64,000 nucleotides of DNA. Origin: Ferrimonas sp048263965. Its GTDB lineage: Bacteria; Pseudomonadota; Gammaproteobacteria; Enterobacterales; Shewanellaceae. The notes below the pieces were generated by a model, which had not been told where the DNA came from, searched no databases, and worked only from the letters and a program-made list of their open reading frames with translations. Below are positions 45,337 through 53,873 of this stretch, in pieces. The first letter of the stretch is position 1. Each line of letters opens with the position of its first letter. Made by a program: the position numbers and the translations under genes. Where the stretch lies: the NCBI RefSeq assembly GCF_048263965.1, contig NZ_JBLXDO010000011.1, forward strand, positions 77,476-141,475. The letters are read 5' to 3'.

Positions 45337-45536
45337 TCGACAGTCCTCTCACTATTTCTCTTGACTTCTGATCCGGCGATCTTGGCACAGCCCAAGGTGG
45401 ATGTGAAGGGCAGTTAAGGTAGACTTTTGGTTAATTCAGCGCGATATAGTTCACTGATGGTCAAAATTCATTAACTTTCATGCCATAACCGCACTGGCAA
45501 TCAGTGGTAGGGTTATTATTAGGGGCAATACACTAA

Positions 45537-45560
45537 CAAGCCGAGCGTAGGCTCGGCTTG
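45537..45560 (-). terminator. Hairpin downstream of cnoX
   Basis: CAAGCCGAGC-...-GCTCGGCTTG inverted repeat 24 bp past the cnoX stop. The minus-strand tail is only TTGTTAG, so termination efficiency is uncertain. Confidence 0.55.
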
Positions 45561-45583
45561 ACGATTTTGACGGTTTTGCAGCA

Positions 45584-46438
45584 CTAATACAACAGGCTGT
45601 ACAATTTTCTGCGGTATTGATTGGCCACAGGGTCGCCCTGCCCCAATGCGTTCACAATGTCCATAAACACCCGCCGGGCTTCGCCATCTGCGGCGGTCAT
45701 GTTGCCCTTGAGCAGGGCAAACAGTGCCTCCAGTGACTCCTCCTGACGCCCCGCCTGATTCAGGGCCACCGCCAGCTCCACCACCACCTCAGGTTGATCC
45801 GGATTGGCTTCAAGCTTGGTCTGCAACGCCCGAATCTCCGGAGTGTCCGCCGCCTGCTGAGCCAGCTCCAACTGAGCCATCAGCACCCGGTACTGGCTGT
45901 CCTGATCCGCCATGGGGATGGTCTCCAGCAGCGCCTCGGCCTCACCGGGACGCCCCAGTTGCAGATAGGCTTCCGCCAGGGCCAGCTTGACCTCGCTGTT
46001 CTCCTCCAATGCCAGGGCATCACGCAGCAGGGGCAAAGCCTCATCCCACTGCTTCTGCTCCGCCAGAGCCTGGGCCTGCTCCAGTTTCAGCTGCCACAGC
46101 TTAGGCAGGTGCTTCTCCAGCATCTGCTCCACCATGGCATCGGGCTGGGGTCCGGCAAAGCCGTCAACACTCTGGCCCTTGCTCAGTACCAGCACCGTAG
46201 GCAGCGCCTGGATGCGGAAGTAGCCCGCCAGCTCCATCTGGGTATCGCAGTTGACGTTGGCCAGAATGAACTGGCCGGCGCGCTCGGTGGCCAGGCGGGT
46301 CAGCAGGGCGGTCACCGGCTGGCACTCTGGCGCCTGTTCAGAGAAGAAGTTCAGCACCACAGGGCGGTCCATGGACTGATCCACCAACTGCTGAATGTTC
46401 TGTGCGTTCGCTTCGAGGATCTGTGCTTGCTGTTGCAT
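45584..46438 (-). CDS. cnoX: CnoX-type chaperedoxin (thioredoxin domain plus TPR)
   Basis: 284 aa. The N-terminal thioredoxin-like domain (1-110) has VVLNFFSEQAPECQPV, where only the second active-site cysteine remains (APEC instead of CxxC). It also has ANVNCDTQMELAGYFRIQALPTV with the cis-Pro loop. The C-terminal two thirds are TPR-like helices. E. coli CnoX (YbbN) protects folding clients from oxidative damage and hands them to GroEL and DnaK. Located between htpG and adk, giving a local protein-quality group with htpG. It starts 47 bp after the htpG stop. Confidence 0.92.
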   Translation of the reverse strand: MQQQAQILEANAQNIQQLVDQSMDRPVVLNFFSEQAPECQPVTALLTRLATERAGQFILANVNCDTQMELAGYFRIQALPTVLVLSKGQSVDGFAGPQPDAMVEQMLEKHLPKLWQLKLEQAQALAEQKQWDEALPLLRDALALEENSEVKLALAEAYLQLGRPGEAEALLETIPMADQDSQYRVLMAQLELAQQAADTPEIRALQTKLEANPDQPEVVVELAVALNQAGRQEESLEALFALLKGNMTAADGEARRVFMDIVNALGQGDPVANQYRRKLYSLLY

Positions 46439-46485
46439 ATAGGGTCCTGTGGGGCCGGAGGCTGGCTCCGGCCCGGGTTAGGGTA

Positions 46486-48393
46486 TTACTTGGACAGTTC
46501 CAGCCACAGGCTGTTCATCTGGGCCACGAACTGGGAGGGATCCTCCAGGCTGCCGCGCTCCGCCAGCATCGCCTGGGACAGCAGCAGTTCGGCCCACTTG
46601 CCGAAGCGCTCCTCATCCTGCTCCTGCTCCAGCTTGGCCACCAGGGGGTGCTCCAGGTTCAGTTCGAACACCGGCTTCACCTCTGGTACCTCCTGGCCCA
46701 TCGCCTTCATCATCTTCACCATCTGACTGGACATATCCTGATCAGAGGTCACGATGCAGGAGGGGGAATCGGTCAGGCGCTGGGAGACTTTCACCTCCTT
46801 CACCTTGTCACCCAGAGACTCCTGGAAACGGGTCAGCAGCGCTTGGTGCTCCTGGGCCTGCTTCTCGGCCTCGGCCTTCTCCTCGTCGGACTCGGGCAGC
46901 TGCAGGTCACCCTGGGTCACAGAGACGAACTGCTTACCGTCGAACTCAGTCAGGTGGCTCATCAGCCACTCATCGATGCGCTCGGACATCAGCAGCACTT
47001 CGATGCCCTTCTTACGCAGCAGCTCCAGGTGGGGGCTGTTCTTGGCCGCCTGGTAGCTGTCGGCAACGATGTAGTAGATCTTATCCTGGCCTTCGATGGC
47101 GCGGCTCAGGTACTCCTCCAGGGAGACGGTCTCGGCGCTGGTGTCGTTGTGAGTCGAGGCAAAGCGCAGCAGCTTGGCGATCTTCTCCTTGTTGCCCTGG
47201 TCCTCCGCCGGGCCCTCTTTCAGCACGTTACCGAACTCGCCCCAGAACTTCTGGTACTTCTCGGCATCGTTGGAGGCCATGCGCTCCAGCATGGTAAGCA
47301 CCCGCTTGGTCAGGGCGCTGCGCAGACTCTGGGTGACCTTGTTGTCCTGCAGAATCTCACGGGAGACGTTCAGCGGCAGGTCGTTGGAATCCAGCAGGCC
47401 TTTAACAAAGCGCAGGTACTGAGGCATAAACTGCTCGGCGTCGTCCATGATGAACACCCGCTGCACGTAAAGCTTCAGTCCCTGCTGACGCTCACGGTTC
47501 CACAGGTCAAAGGGGGCACGGCCAGGGATGTACAGCAGAGAGGTGTACTCCTGCTTACCCTCAACCTTGTTGTGTACCCAGGCCAGGGGATCCTCAAAGT
47601 CGTGGGCGACGTGCTTGTAGAACTCCTGATACTCCTCCTCGGAAATATCGGACTTGTTGCGGGTCCACAGGGCAGTGGCCTTGTTCACCCCGCTCCACTG
47701 GCCCTCGGTGGCGGGGATGGTCTCGCCATCCTGCTCACGCTCAGGCTCGCCCTCCTGCCACATCTCCACCGGGATGGAGATGTGATCAGAGTATTTACCG
47801 ATGATGGACTTCAGGCGCCACTCATCCAGGAACTCCTTCTCCTCATCCCGCAGGTGCAGGATGATGTCGGTACCGCGCTGGGCCTTCTCGATGTTGGCCA
47901 CGGTGAAGTCACCCTCACCGGCGGACTCCCACTGGACACCGGCGTCGGCATCGAAGCCCGCGGCGCGGGAGCGTACGGTCACCCTGTCGGCCACGATAAA
48001 GGCGGAGTAGAAACCCACGCCGAACTGGCCAATCAACTGGGAGTCTTTGGCGGCGTCGCCGGAGAGCTGGGAGAAGAAGTCGGCGGTGCCGGATTTGGCG
48101 ATGGTGCCCAGGTGCTCAATCACCTCGTCGCGGGTCATGCCGATGCCGTTGTCGCTGATGGTCAGGGTACCGGCATCGGTGTCGACGCTCAGGCGAACCC
48201 GCAGTTCGCCGTCGCCCTGATACAGGTCGGCGTCGGACAGGGCGCGGTAGCGCAGTTTATCGGCGGCGTCGGCGGCGTTGGACACCAGCTCGCGCAAGAA
48301 GATTTCCTTGTTGGAATACAGAGAGTGGGTCATCAGCTTCAGAAGCTGGGACACTTCGGTCTGAAAACCATGGGTTTCCTGTTGCACGGACAT
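46486..48393 (-). CDS. htpG: Molecular chaperone HtpG (Hsp90)
   Basis: ATP-dependent homodimeric chaperone; 635 aa versus 624 in E. coli. GHKL ATPase motifs are IFLRELVSNAADAADKLRY with the catalytic Glu, ISDNGIGMTRDEV, and GQFGVGFYSAFIVAD, the glycine-rich lid. The middle domain includes AWVHNKVEGKQEYTSLLYIP. The C-terminus lacks the eukaryotic MEEVD. The SD AGGAGA is clear. Expression should be heat inducible: a near-consensus sigma-32 promoter lies 46-73 bp upstream. Confidence 0.98.
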   Translation of the reverse strand: MSVQQETHGFQTEVSQLLKLMTHSLYSNKEIFLRELVSNAADAADKLRYRALSDADLYQGDGELRVRLSVDTDAGTLTISDNGIGMTRDEVIEHLGTIAKSGTADFFSQLSGDAAKDSQLIGQFGVGFYSAFIVADRVTVRSRAAGFDADAGVQWESAGEGDFTVANIEKAQRGTDIILHLRDEEKEFLDEWRLKSIIGKYSDHISIPVEMWQEGEPEREQDGETIPATEGQWSGVNKATALWTRNKSDISEEEYQEFYKHVAHDFEDPLAWVHNKVEGKQEYTSLLYIPGRAPFDLWNRERQQGLKLYVQRVFIMDDAEQFMPQYLRFVKGLLDSNDLPLNVSREILQDNKVTQSLRSALTKRVLTMLERMASNDAEKYQKFWGEFGNVLKEGPAEDQGNKEKIAKLLRFASTHNDTSAETVSLEEYLSRAIEGQDKIYYIVADSYQAAKNSPHLELLRKKGIEVLLMSERIDEWLMSHLTEFDGKQFVSVTQGDLQLPESDEEKAEAEKQAQEHQALLTRFQESLGDKVKEVKVSQRLTDSPSCIVTSDQDMSSQMVKMMKAMGQEVPEVKPVFELNLEHPLVAKLEQEQDEERFGKWAELLLSQAMLAERGSLEDPSQFVAQMNSLWLELSK

Positions 48394-48438
48394 GCTCTAT
48401 TTCTCCTGGCAGTCTAGGTTGAATCTGTTCTCTATCTC

Positions 48439-48466
48439 AGATGGGGTCGCCCTCAATGATTTCAAC
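48439..48466 (-). promoter_or_regulatory. Sigma-32 (heat-shock) promoter of htpG
   Basis: On the minus strand GTTGAAA (48466-48460), a 13-bp spacer and CCCCATCT (48446-48439), against the sigma-32 consensus CTTGAAA-N11-16-CCCCATNT. One mismatch in the -35 and none in the -10. It places the transcript start about 40 nt before the htpG ATG. Confidence 0.88.
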
Positions 48467-48632
48467 CACTCACAGAAGAATTTTAGGGTGTGTTTCACTT
48501 TGATGGTGGTTTTTACACCAATCCCGGTGAAAAGCGACGGGATCCCGGCCCTCAGCGGGAGGGCCGTTGTGCATCAGCGAAGGCGAGCCAGCGGCGGCCC
48601 TGGCATCGTCATTCAGAGCCGGGCGGTCACCG

Positions 48633-49478
48633 CTAGGAGATCAGCCACAGGCTGGCGTTCTCATAGACGGAGGCGGACAGGGGGATCACCTGCATCCGGC
48701 GCTCGCCCACGGGAATGGAGCTGCCAAAGCGACGGGTTACTTTGGTGTTCACCGCCAGCAGATGGGCCCGGGCCAGAATCAGATCGTGCCAGGGGTCCTT
48801 GAGTTTCAGGCAGCCGCGAAACCAGCGCAGCGGCCCATCGCTCTCCAGCAACTGCTCCATGGCCCGGCTTATGAACACCGGGCTGCCATCGGCGCGCACT
48901 ATGGCCAGGGCGGCATCATTATTGACCTTGTCCGCGTCCCACTGACACAGCCTCTGATGCACCTGATCCGCCAGAGCCCGGGCAGTGCGCACCGCCCCGC
49001 CCACATGGGATGACAGCACGCTGAACCCCGCCTGCTCGCCGGCATTGTACTGACGCTGGCGCGCGGTCCGGTTGATGGCAAACAGGGCAGACAACTCCTT
49101 GACCGGGTAGACCCGGCCAATGGCATGATCCGCCTCCATCTCCCGGTACCAGCGGTAGACGGGACTGGCTTCGAGGCGGGGCTTGATCCTGTCGCTCATG
49201 CACAGCGCCTCATCGGGGCGCTGCATCACCACCTGGAAACAGGGATCGAGGTGGATCTGTCTCATGTAGCCCTGAAGCAGATCCTCAAGACCATGGGTGG
49301 TGCAGATCATATGCTGCCCCTGTTCGGGCTCGCGGGTGGCAGAAAGAAACACTTTGGAACCGCCAAAGGCGGGAGAGATGCGATCCAGCAGGCCATTCCA
49401 CTGACCATCGATGGCACTGTCGTAGGCCTGCTCGATCAGGTCGAAAAGTACGTCGTCGTCCATTACCCGAAAATCCAT
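48633..49478 (-). CDS. LuxR-type regulator-like protein lacking the HTH domain
   Basis: 281 aa from ATG 49478, MDFRVMDDDVLFDLIEQAY. The layout resembles LuxR-type regulators with an N-terminal sensor region (YRWYREMEADHAIGRVYPV) and a PAS-like second half (ALAIVRADGSPVFISRAMEQLL ... MQVIPLSASVYENASLWLIS). In that family a C-terminal LuxR HTH normally follows, but here a TAG ends the protein at that point. The next 200 bp show no HTH in any frame I read. It may be a truncated regulator, an HTH-less modulator or a decaying gene. It is inserted between recR and htpG, which adjoin in E. coli. The start is uncertain. Confidence 0.7.
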   Translation of the reverse strand: MDFRVMDDDVLFDLIEQAYDSAIDGQWNGLLDRISPAFGGSKVFLSATREPEQGQHMICTTHGLEDLLQGYMRQIHLDPCFQVVMQRPDEALCMSDRIKPRLEASPVYRWYREMEADHAIGRVYPVKELSALFAINRTARQRQYNAGEQAGFSVLSSHVGGAVRTARALADQVHQRLCQWDADKVNNDAALAIVRADGSPVFISRAMEQLLESDGPLRWFRGCLKLKDPWHDLILARAHLLAVNTKVTRRFGSSIPVGERRMQVIPLSASVYENASLWLIS

Positions 49479-49579
49479 ATTATTCCCATGCATCCGGCAT
49501 GGGCGGGTGCCTAAGCAACCCATAGTTATAGAGTTTTAATAGATGTATCTCTGTATGGGGTTGAGTGTAGTTCCCCAAT

Positions 49580-49610
49580 AAAAATCCCGCCACAACGGGC
49601 GGGATTTTTT
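49580..49610. terminator. Bidirectional terminator downstream of recR
   Basis: ATCCCGCC-acaacg-GGCGGGAT with five A before and six T after. On the minus strand it ends the dnaX-ybaB-recR transcript. Confidence 0.9.
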
Positions 49611-49654
49611 ATACAGCTGCTGTCAGACAAGGCTGAAACTTCTGTCAGCCATCT

Positions 49655-50254
49655 CTAGAGTTCGCGGCGGCCACTCAAGGAGAGGGCCAGAGTGGTGCCA
49701 TCCACATACTCCAGCTCACCACCTACGGGCACGCCGTGGGCGATGCGACTGACGCGGATGCCGCTGCCTTTGCACATGTCAGCGATGTACTGGGCGGTGG
49801 CCTCCCCCTCAACCGTGGGGTTGGTGGCCAGGATCAGCTCCTTGGGCGTCTCCTCGCGGATCAGCGCTTCAAGCTTGTCCAGGCCAATCTCATCGGGACC
49901 CAGGCCATCCAGGGGCGACAGGTGCCCCATCAGCACAAAGTAGCGACCGTCATACTGACCGCTGGTCTCGATGGCCAGAACGTCTGCCGGTGACTCCACC
50001 ACACAGACCTGACCGGACTCGCCCCGTTTGGGGTTGGCGCACACGGAGCACAGAGGCTCCTCGGTGAAGGTGCGGCAGCGGCCACAGTGGCCCACGTCCG
50101 CCATCGCCTTGGACAGAGCCTCGCCCAGCTTATGGCCGGCCGCCCTGTCCCGCTCCAGCAACTGGAATGTCATCCTCTGCGCCGAACGTGGACCCACACC
50201 AGGCAGGCACTGCAGGCTTTTGATCAGGTCATCGACCAGGGGACTGAACTTCAT
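49655..50254 (-). CDS. recR: Recombination mediator RecR
   Basis: Works with RecF/RecO to load RecA at gaps. 199 aa with an N-terminal HhH (LQCLPGVGPRSAQRMTFQLL), the four-Cys zinc finger CGRCRTFTEEPLCSVCANP, a Toprim domain beginning VCVVESPADVLAIE, and LATNPTVEGEATAQYI. The ATG shares one base with the ybaB stop, so translation is coupled. Order dnaX-ybaB-recR is conserved. Confidence 0.98.
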   Translation of the reverse strand: MKFSPLVDDLIKSLQCLPGVGPRSAQRMTFQLLERDRAAGHKLGEALSKAMADVGHCGRCRTFTEEPLCSVCANPKRGESGQVCVVESPADVLAIETSGQYDGRYFVLMGHLSPLDGLGPDEIGLDKLEALIREETPKELILATNPTVEGEATAQYIADMCKGSGIRVSRIAHGVPVGGELEYVDGTTLALSLSGRREL

Positions 50255-50583
50255 TAGAAGGGCATCTTAAAGCCTGGGGGCAGACCCATGCCGCCGGTCA
50301 GGGCAGCCATCTTCTCTTTGGAGGTCTCCTCCACACGACGGGCTGCGTCGTTGCAGGCTGCGGCGATCAGATCTTCCAGCATCTCAACCTCATCCTCCAT
50401 CAGGGAGGGATCGATCTCAACGCGGCGAACGCTGTGGCTACCAGTCATGGTGACCTTGACCATGCCCGCGCCCGCTTCACCGGTCACTTCCATGGCAGCG
50501 ATCTCAGCCTGAGCCGCTTGCATCTTCTCTTGCATCTGCTGGGCCTGCTTCATCAGGTTGCCCATACCACCTTTACCAAACAT
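50254..50583 (-). CDS. ybaB: YbaB/EbfC nucleoid-associated protein
   Basis: Small DNA-binding dimer, 109 aa. It begins MFGKGGMGNLMKQAQQMQEKMQAAQ, a long amphipathic helix, followed by GMVKVTMTGSHSVRRVEIDPSL and the C-terminal EEVSKEKM-like helix, ending GLPPGFKMPF. It lies 71 bp after dnaX and overlaps recR by one base. It probably affects nucleoid structure and gene expression; a link to RecR-mediated repair is suggested by the conserved operon. Confidence 0.96.
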   Translation of the reverse strand: MFGKGGMGNLMKQAQQMQEKMQAAQAEIAAMEVTGEAGAGMVKVTMTGSHSVRRVEIDPSLMEDEVEMLEDLIAAACNDAARRVEETSKEKMAALTGGMGLPPGFKMPF

Positions 50584-50654
50584 ATTCGGTTCTCTCTTTA
50601 CTGGTTGAAGCCATAAGGGCCGTATGTTAACGGATTCGTTCCCGTTAGCTAAGT

Positions 50655-53093
50655 TTATTTATAACTGATCGATTCATCGATGAGTTGTGCGTCAAATTCT
50701 TCCATCAGCCAGCTGACACTGGGGTCCTCCAGCAGAGTGACCTTGGCCTGAGCCAGTCGCTCACGGTGCAGACGACGGCGAATATCCAGGGGCGTCTCCC
50801 GCCCAGGCTGCTCACCGATCTCCACCTTCAGCTCGATGGGCTGCTGCCACAGGGCCACCATCTTCTCCTGGATCTGCCCCATCACACTCTGGTGCATCAG
50901 GTGACGCTGCTCGGGCTTGAGCAACAGGGTGACCCGGTTCTCCTCCCTTTGCATCAGTGAGTTGATCGCCAACTGCCGTGCCCGGGCCGCCACGCCCAGG
51001 TCAAAAATTGCCTGATACCAGGCCAGGTCCTCCGGATTGCCGGACGGGGCCGGGCCGTCACTGGCCTGCTGCGCCGGTGACACCGGTGCCGCAGCTTGGC
51101 GTGCTGGCGTCTCGGCTTGTGCTGATGGCGGCTGCACCGGTGCCTCAGCAGTCTGAGGCTGCGGCGGAGCCACCACCTCAGTCTTGGGCTGAGTGGTCAC
51201 CTCTTCAGCCTTGGGTTGGGTCATCACCGCTTCGTGGTGAGGCGCACTCTCCTGCGGCTGAGATTGGCTGCCATAGTCGCCATAGGCCTCCAGGGGGATG
51301 GACTCCGGCACATAGGCCTGCTGGGCAGGCTCGGCTTGGGCGATCTCGGCCACAGGCTCCGCCGGTTTCGGCTTCTCCTGGCTTTGAGGAACAACCTCTG
51401 CCGGATCCTTGCTGGCAGGCTCTGCCTGCTCAGGCTTGGGGCTAGCGGCCTTGCCTCCCCTGGGAGCCGCGCTCACCAGGGGCGCCGGCTTTTTTGATTC
51501 CTGCTCCTCGGCCTGTCCCATATTGCTCAGCCGCTCGCGGTTCGCCAGGGCGCGCTCCACCAGGCTCATGGGGCCACTGGCTGCAGCGGGCTCCTGGGCC
51601 GGTGCGACCTCAGGGGCGGCGCCGCTCTGTGGCGGCTGAACACTCTGCTGCTCGGGCGCTGGCTCAGACACTGGCTGAGGGGCTTCCACCGCCGGGGACT
51701 CGGCCTGTGGCGGCTCACTCGGCTGGGGAGCTTCCACCTGCGGCGCAAGCTCGGGCTGCTCGGTTGTCTCAGGCACTGCGGCCTGAACGGGAGCCTGGGG
51801 CTCAACCTCTGCCACCGGCGCACCGCGCAGCTGCTCTGCCTGGTCCAGCAGCATCTGCTGCTCGGCAGCCAACACTTCCGGGTCACTGCTGCCCACCTGA
51901 GCGGCAGGCTGAGGCGCAAGCTGAGGTTGAGGCGCAACCTGAGTCACGGGCGCCTGCGGGGCGATGGCCGCGGGCTGCTCAGTCAGGGCGGCAGACAGAG
52001 GCGGCACCTCGGTGACCGGCGAAAAGGCCAGGGTACGCAACAGGGTCATCTCCAGGCCACTGCGCGGATCCGGCGCCAGGGCCAGATCCCGGCGCCCCTC
52101 TGCCAGCATCTGATACCACAGCTGCACCTGCTCTCGGCTCAAGCGACCGGCCAGGGGCAGCAGCGCGGCCCCCTGATCCTGCAGCCGGGCGGCATTGACG
52201 GAGAACTGGGTCATCGCCAGGGCGTGGAGCAATTCAAGCAGCTGCTTCAGCAGGTCATCGTAGTCCGGCGCAAACTGGTCAATCTCCTCCAGGGTCGCCA
52301 TCATGGCACCCAGATCGCCGGCCACCAGGGCCTGCAGCAGACGCAGGCTGTAGCTGGCATCCAGGGTACCCAGCATCGACTGAACCTCGGCCAAAGCCAG
52401 ATCGCCATTGCCATGGGCAATGGCCTGATCGGTCAGGCTCATGGCATCGCGGACACTGCCCTCGGCGGCCTTGGCCAGCAGGTTGATGGCTTCGGGGACA
52501 AAGGGCACGGATTCCGCCTGCAACACCCGGCTCAGGTGCTCGGCAATGCGCTCGGCGGGCAGGCTCTTCAGATTGAACTGCAGGCAGCGGGAGAGCACGG
52601 TGACCGGCAGCTTCTGCGGATCCGTGGTGGCCAGCAGGAACTTCACGTGCGGAGGCGGCTCCTCAAGGGTCTTGAGCAGCGCATTGAAACTGTGTCGGGA
52701 CAGCATGTGCACCTCATCGATGAGGTACACCTTGAAGCGGCCACGCACCGGCTGGTACTGGACGTTGTCCAGAATCTCGCGGGTGTCATCCACCTTGGTG
52801 CGAGACGCGGCGTCGATCTCCATCAGGTCAACAAAACGACCCTGAGCGATCTCCTGGCAGGCGGCACACTGACCGCAAGGGTTGGCGGTCACCCCCTGTT
52901 CGCAGTTAAGCCCTTTAGCGAACAGACGGGCGATACTGGTTTTGCCCACCCCGCGGGTGCCGGTGAAAAGGTATGCGTGGTGCAGGCGATCCTGCTCCAG
53001 GGCGTTGGTCAGTGCCTTAAGCACATGCTGCTGACCAACCACCTCTTTAAAACTGGCCGGGCGCCACTTACGCGCCAGAACCTGATAAGCCAT
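50655..53093 (-). CDS. dnaX: DNA polymerase III tau subunit (and gamma by frameshift)
   Basis: Clamp-loader ATPase and replisome organiser. The 812-aa tau form is longer than in E. coli (643) because of a Pro/Gln/Ala/Glu-rich linker at about 375-690. Domains I-III (1-370) have the Walker A GTRGVGKTS, the zinc cysteines around NPCGQCAAC, the Walker B LIDEVHMLS and sensor 1 LLATTDPQKLPVT. The C-terminal domain V, which binds the polymerase alpha subunit, begins near NPEDLAWYQAIFD. A programmed -1 frameshift site at codons 534-535 would give a 550-residue gamma form. apt lies upstream; ybaB and recR follow. Confidence 0.97.
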   Translation of the reverse strand: MAYQVLARKWRPASFKEVVGQQHVLKALTNALEQDRLHHAYLFTGTRGVGKTSIARLFAKGLNCEQGVTANPCGQCAACQEIAQGRFVDLMEIDAASRTKVDDTREILDNVQYQPVRGRFKVYLIDEVHMLSRHSFNALLKTLEEPPPHVKFLLATTDPQKLPVTVLSRCLQFNLKSLPAERIAEHLSRVLQAESVPFVPEAINLLAKAAEGSVRDAMSLTDQAIAHGNGDLALAEVQSMLGTLDASYSLRLLQALVAGDLGAMMATLEEIDQFAPDYDDLLKQLLELLHALAMTQFSVNAARLQDQGAALLPLAGRLSREQVQLWYQMLAEGRRDLALAPDPRSGLEMTLLRTLAFSPVTEVPPLSAALTEQPAAIAPQAPVTQVAPQPQLAPQPAAQVGSSDPEVLAAEQQMLLDQAEQLRGAPVAEVEPQAPVQAAVPETTEQPELAPQVEAPQPSEPPQAESPAVEAPQPVSEPAPEQQSVQPPQSGAAPEVAPAQEPAAASGPMSLVERALANRERLSNMGQAEEQESKKPAPLVSAAPRGGKAASPKPEQAEPASKDPAEVVPQSQEKPKPAEPVAEIAQAEPAQQAYVPESIPLEAYGDYGSQSQPQESAPHHEAVMTQPKAEEVTTQPKTEVVAPPQPQTAEAPVQPPSAQAETPARQAAAPVSPAQQASDGPAPSGNPEDLAWYQAIFDLGVAARARQLAINSLMQREENRVTLLLKPEQRHLMHQSVMGQIQEKMVALWQQPIELKVEIGEQPGRETPLDIRRRLHRERLAQAKVTLLEDPSVSWLMEEFDAQLIDESISYK
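51442..51508 (-). promoter_or_regulatory. Programmed -1 ribosomal frameshift cassette in dnaX
   Basis: Reading the minus strand: AGGAG (51508-51504), 8 nt, then the slippery heptamer A AAA AAG in frame (51495-51489). Six nt later comes a 7-bp hairpin CCCCTGG / CCAGGGG (51482-51476 with 51463-51457, loop 12). In the -1 frame 15 codons are read (GCC GGC GCC ... CGC) before TAG at 51444-51442. The same three elements direct gamma synthesis in E. coli. The expected gamma length is 550 aa, cutting the protein inside the linker after domains I-III. Confidence 0.85.
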
Positions 53094-53164
53094 GGTATGT
53101 CCCGTAAAATCCTTCGAAGGCGATGCTTCGTTAAGAGGTTGATGCTATCACGGGAACCCAGGTA

Positions 53165-53192
53165 CAAAAAAGCCGGGCACATCGCCCGGCTT
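53165..53192 (-). terminator. Rho-independent terminator of apt
   Basis: AAGCCGGGC-acatc-GCCCGGCTT with a six-T tail on the minus strand; it separates apt from dnaX. Confidence 0.88.
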
Positions 53193-53205
53193 AGCTAGTC
53201 GACCA

Positions 53206-53751
53206 TCAATCTCCGTCAAACTCGCAGAGTTTGGTGATGGTCAGACCCAGCGCTTCCAGCTTCTGCTCACCGCCCAGGTCAGGCAGGGAGATAACAAAAG
53301 CGGAGTGTTCCACTTCGCCGCCCAGGGAGCGGATCAGCTTCACGGTGGCTTCGATGGTGCCACCGGTGGCCAGCAGGTCGTCCACTACCAGGACCTTGTC
53401 ACCGGCTTCAATGGCATCAACGTGCAGCTCCAGGGTGTCCTGACCATATTCCAGCTCGTAGGACTGGCCGATGGTCTTGCGGGGCAGCTTGCCCGGCTTA
53501 CGTACAGGAACAAAACCCACACCCATAGCGATGGCCAGAGGCGCACCAAACAGGAAACCGCGAGCTTCGGTGCCCACGATCTTGGTGATGCCACAATCGC
53601 GGAACTGCTCGACGAACAGGTCGATAGACGCGTTGTAGGCCTCGGCATTCTCCATCAGGGAGGTCACATCACGGAACATGATGCCTGGCTTTGGGTAATC
53701 TGGAACGGTTTTGATGCTGTTTTTGATCAGCGTCAGTTTATCTTGGTTCAT
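53206..53751 (-). CDS. apt: Adenine phosphoribosyltransferase
   Basis: Salvages adenine to AMP using PRPP. ATG 53751 (MNQDKLTLIKNSIKTVPDYPKPG) gives 181 aa, close to E. coli Apt (183). Motifs are GIMFRDVTSLM, GTEARGFLFGAPLA, the flexible loop KPGKLPRKT and the PRPP loop VLVVDDLLATGGT. An upstream in-frame extension lacks an SD. Upstream of dnaX as in E. coli, but with its own terminator. Confidence 0.97.
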   Translation of the reverse strand: MNQDKLTLIKNSIKTVPDYPKPGIMFRDVTSLMENAEAYNASIDLFVEQFRDCGITKIVGTEARGFLFGAPLAIAMGVGFVPVRKPGKLPRKTIGQSYELEYGQDTLELHVDAIEAGDKVLVVDDLLATGGTIEATVKLIRSLGGEVEHSAFVISLPDLGGEQKLEALGLTITKLCEFDGD

Positions 53752-53800
53752 GGTTAAAGGGCTTACCATTTCGCCGCAGATGCGACGGCAAAAAAACAAC

Positions 53801-53846
53801 AAAAAAGCCCACTGCGCTGAAATAAGGTTCAGCAGATGGGCCTTTT
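53801..53846 (-). terminator. Terminator of the response-regulator gene
   Basis: Long stem with outer arms AAAAGCCCA / TGGGCCTTTT and inner arms GCTGAA / TTCAGC. On the minus strand it runs into a T tract. It lies 28 bp past the response-regulator stop. Confidence 0.75.
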
Positions 53847-53873
53847 ATGACTACTACCTTTTTCGGCTATAGC

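Noticed and set aside
46402..48417. Long open frame antisense to htpG
   Set aside because: The translation is Leu/Gly/His-rich with no domain-like pattern, and it spans the cnoX-htpG gap and the whole of htpG.
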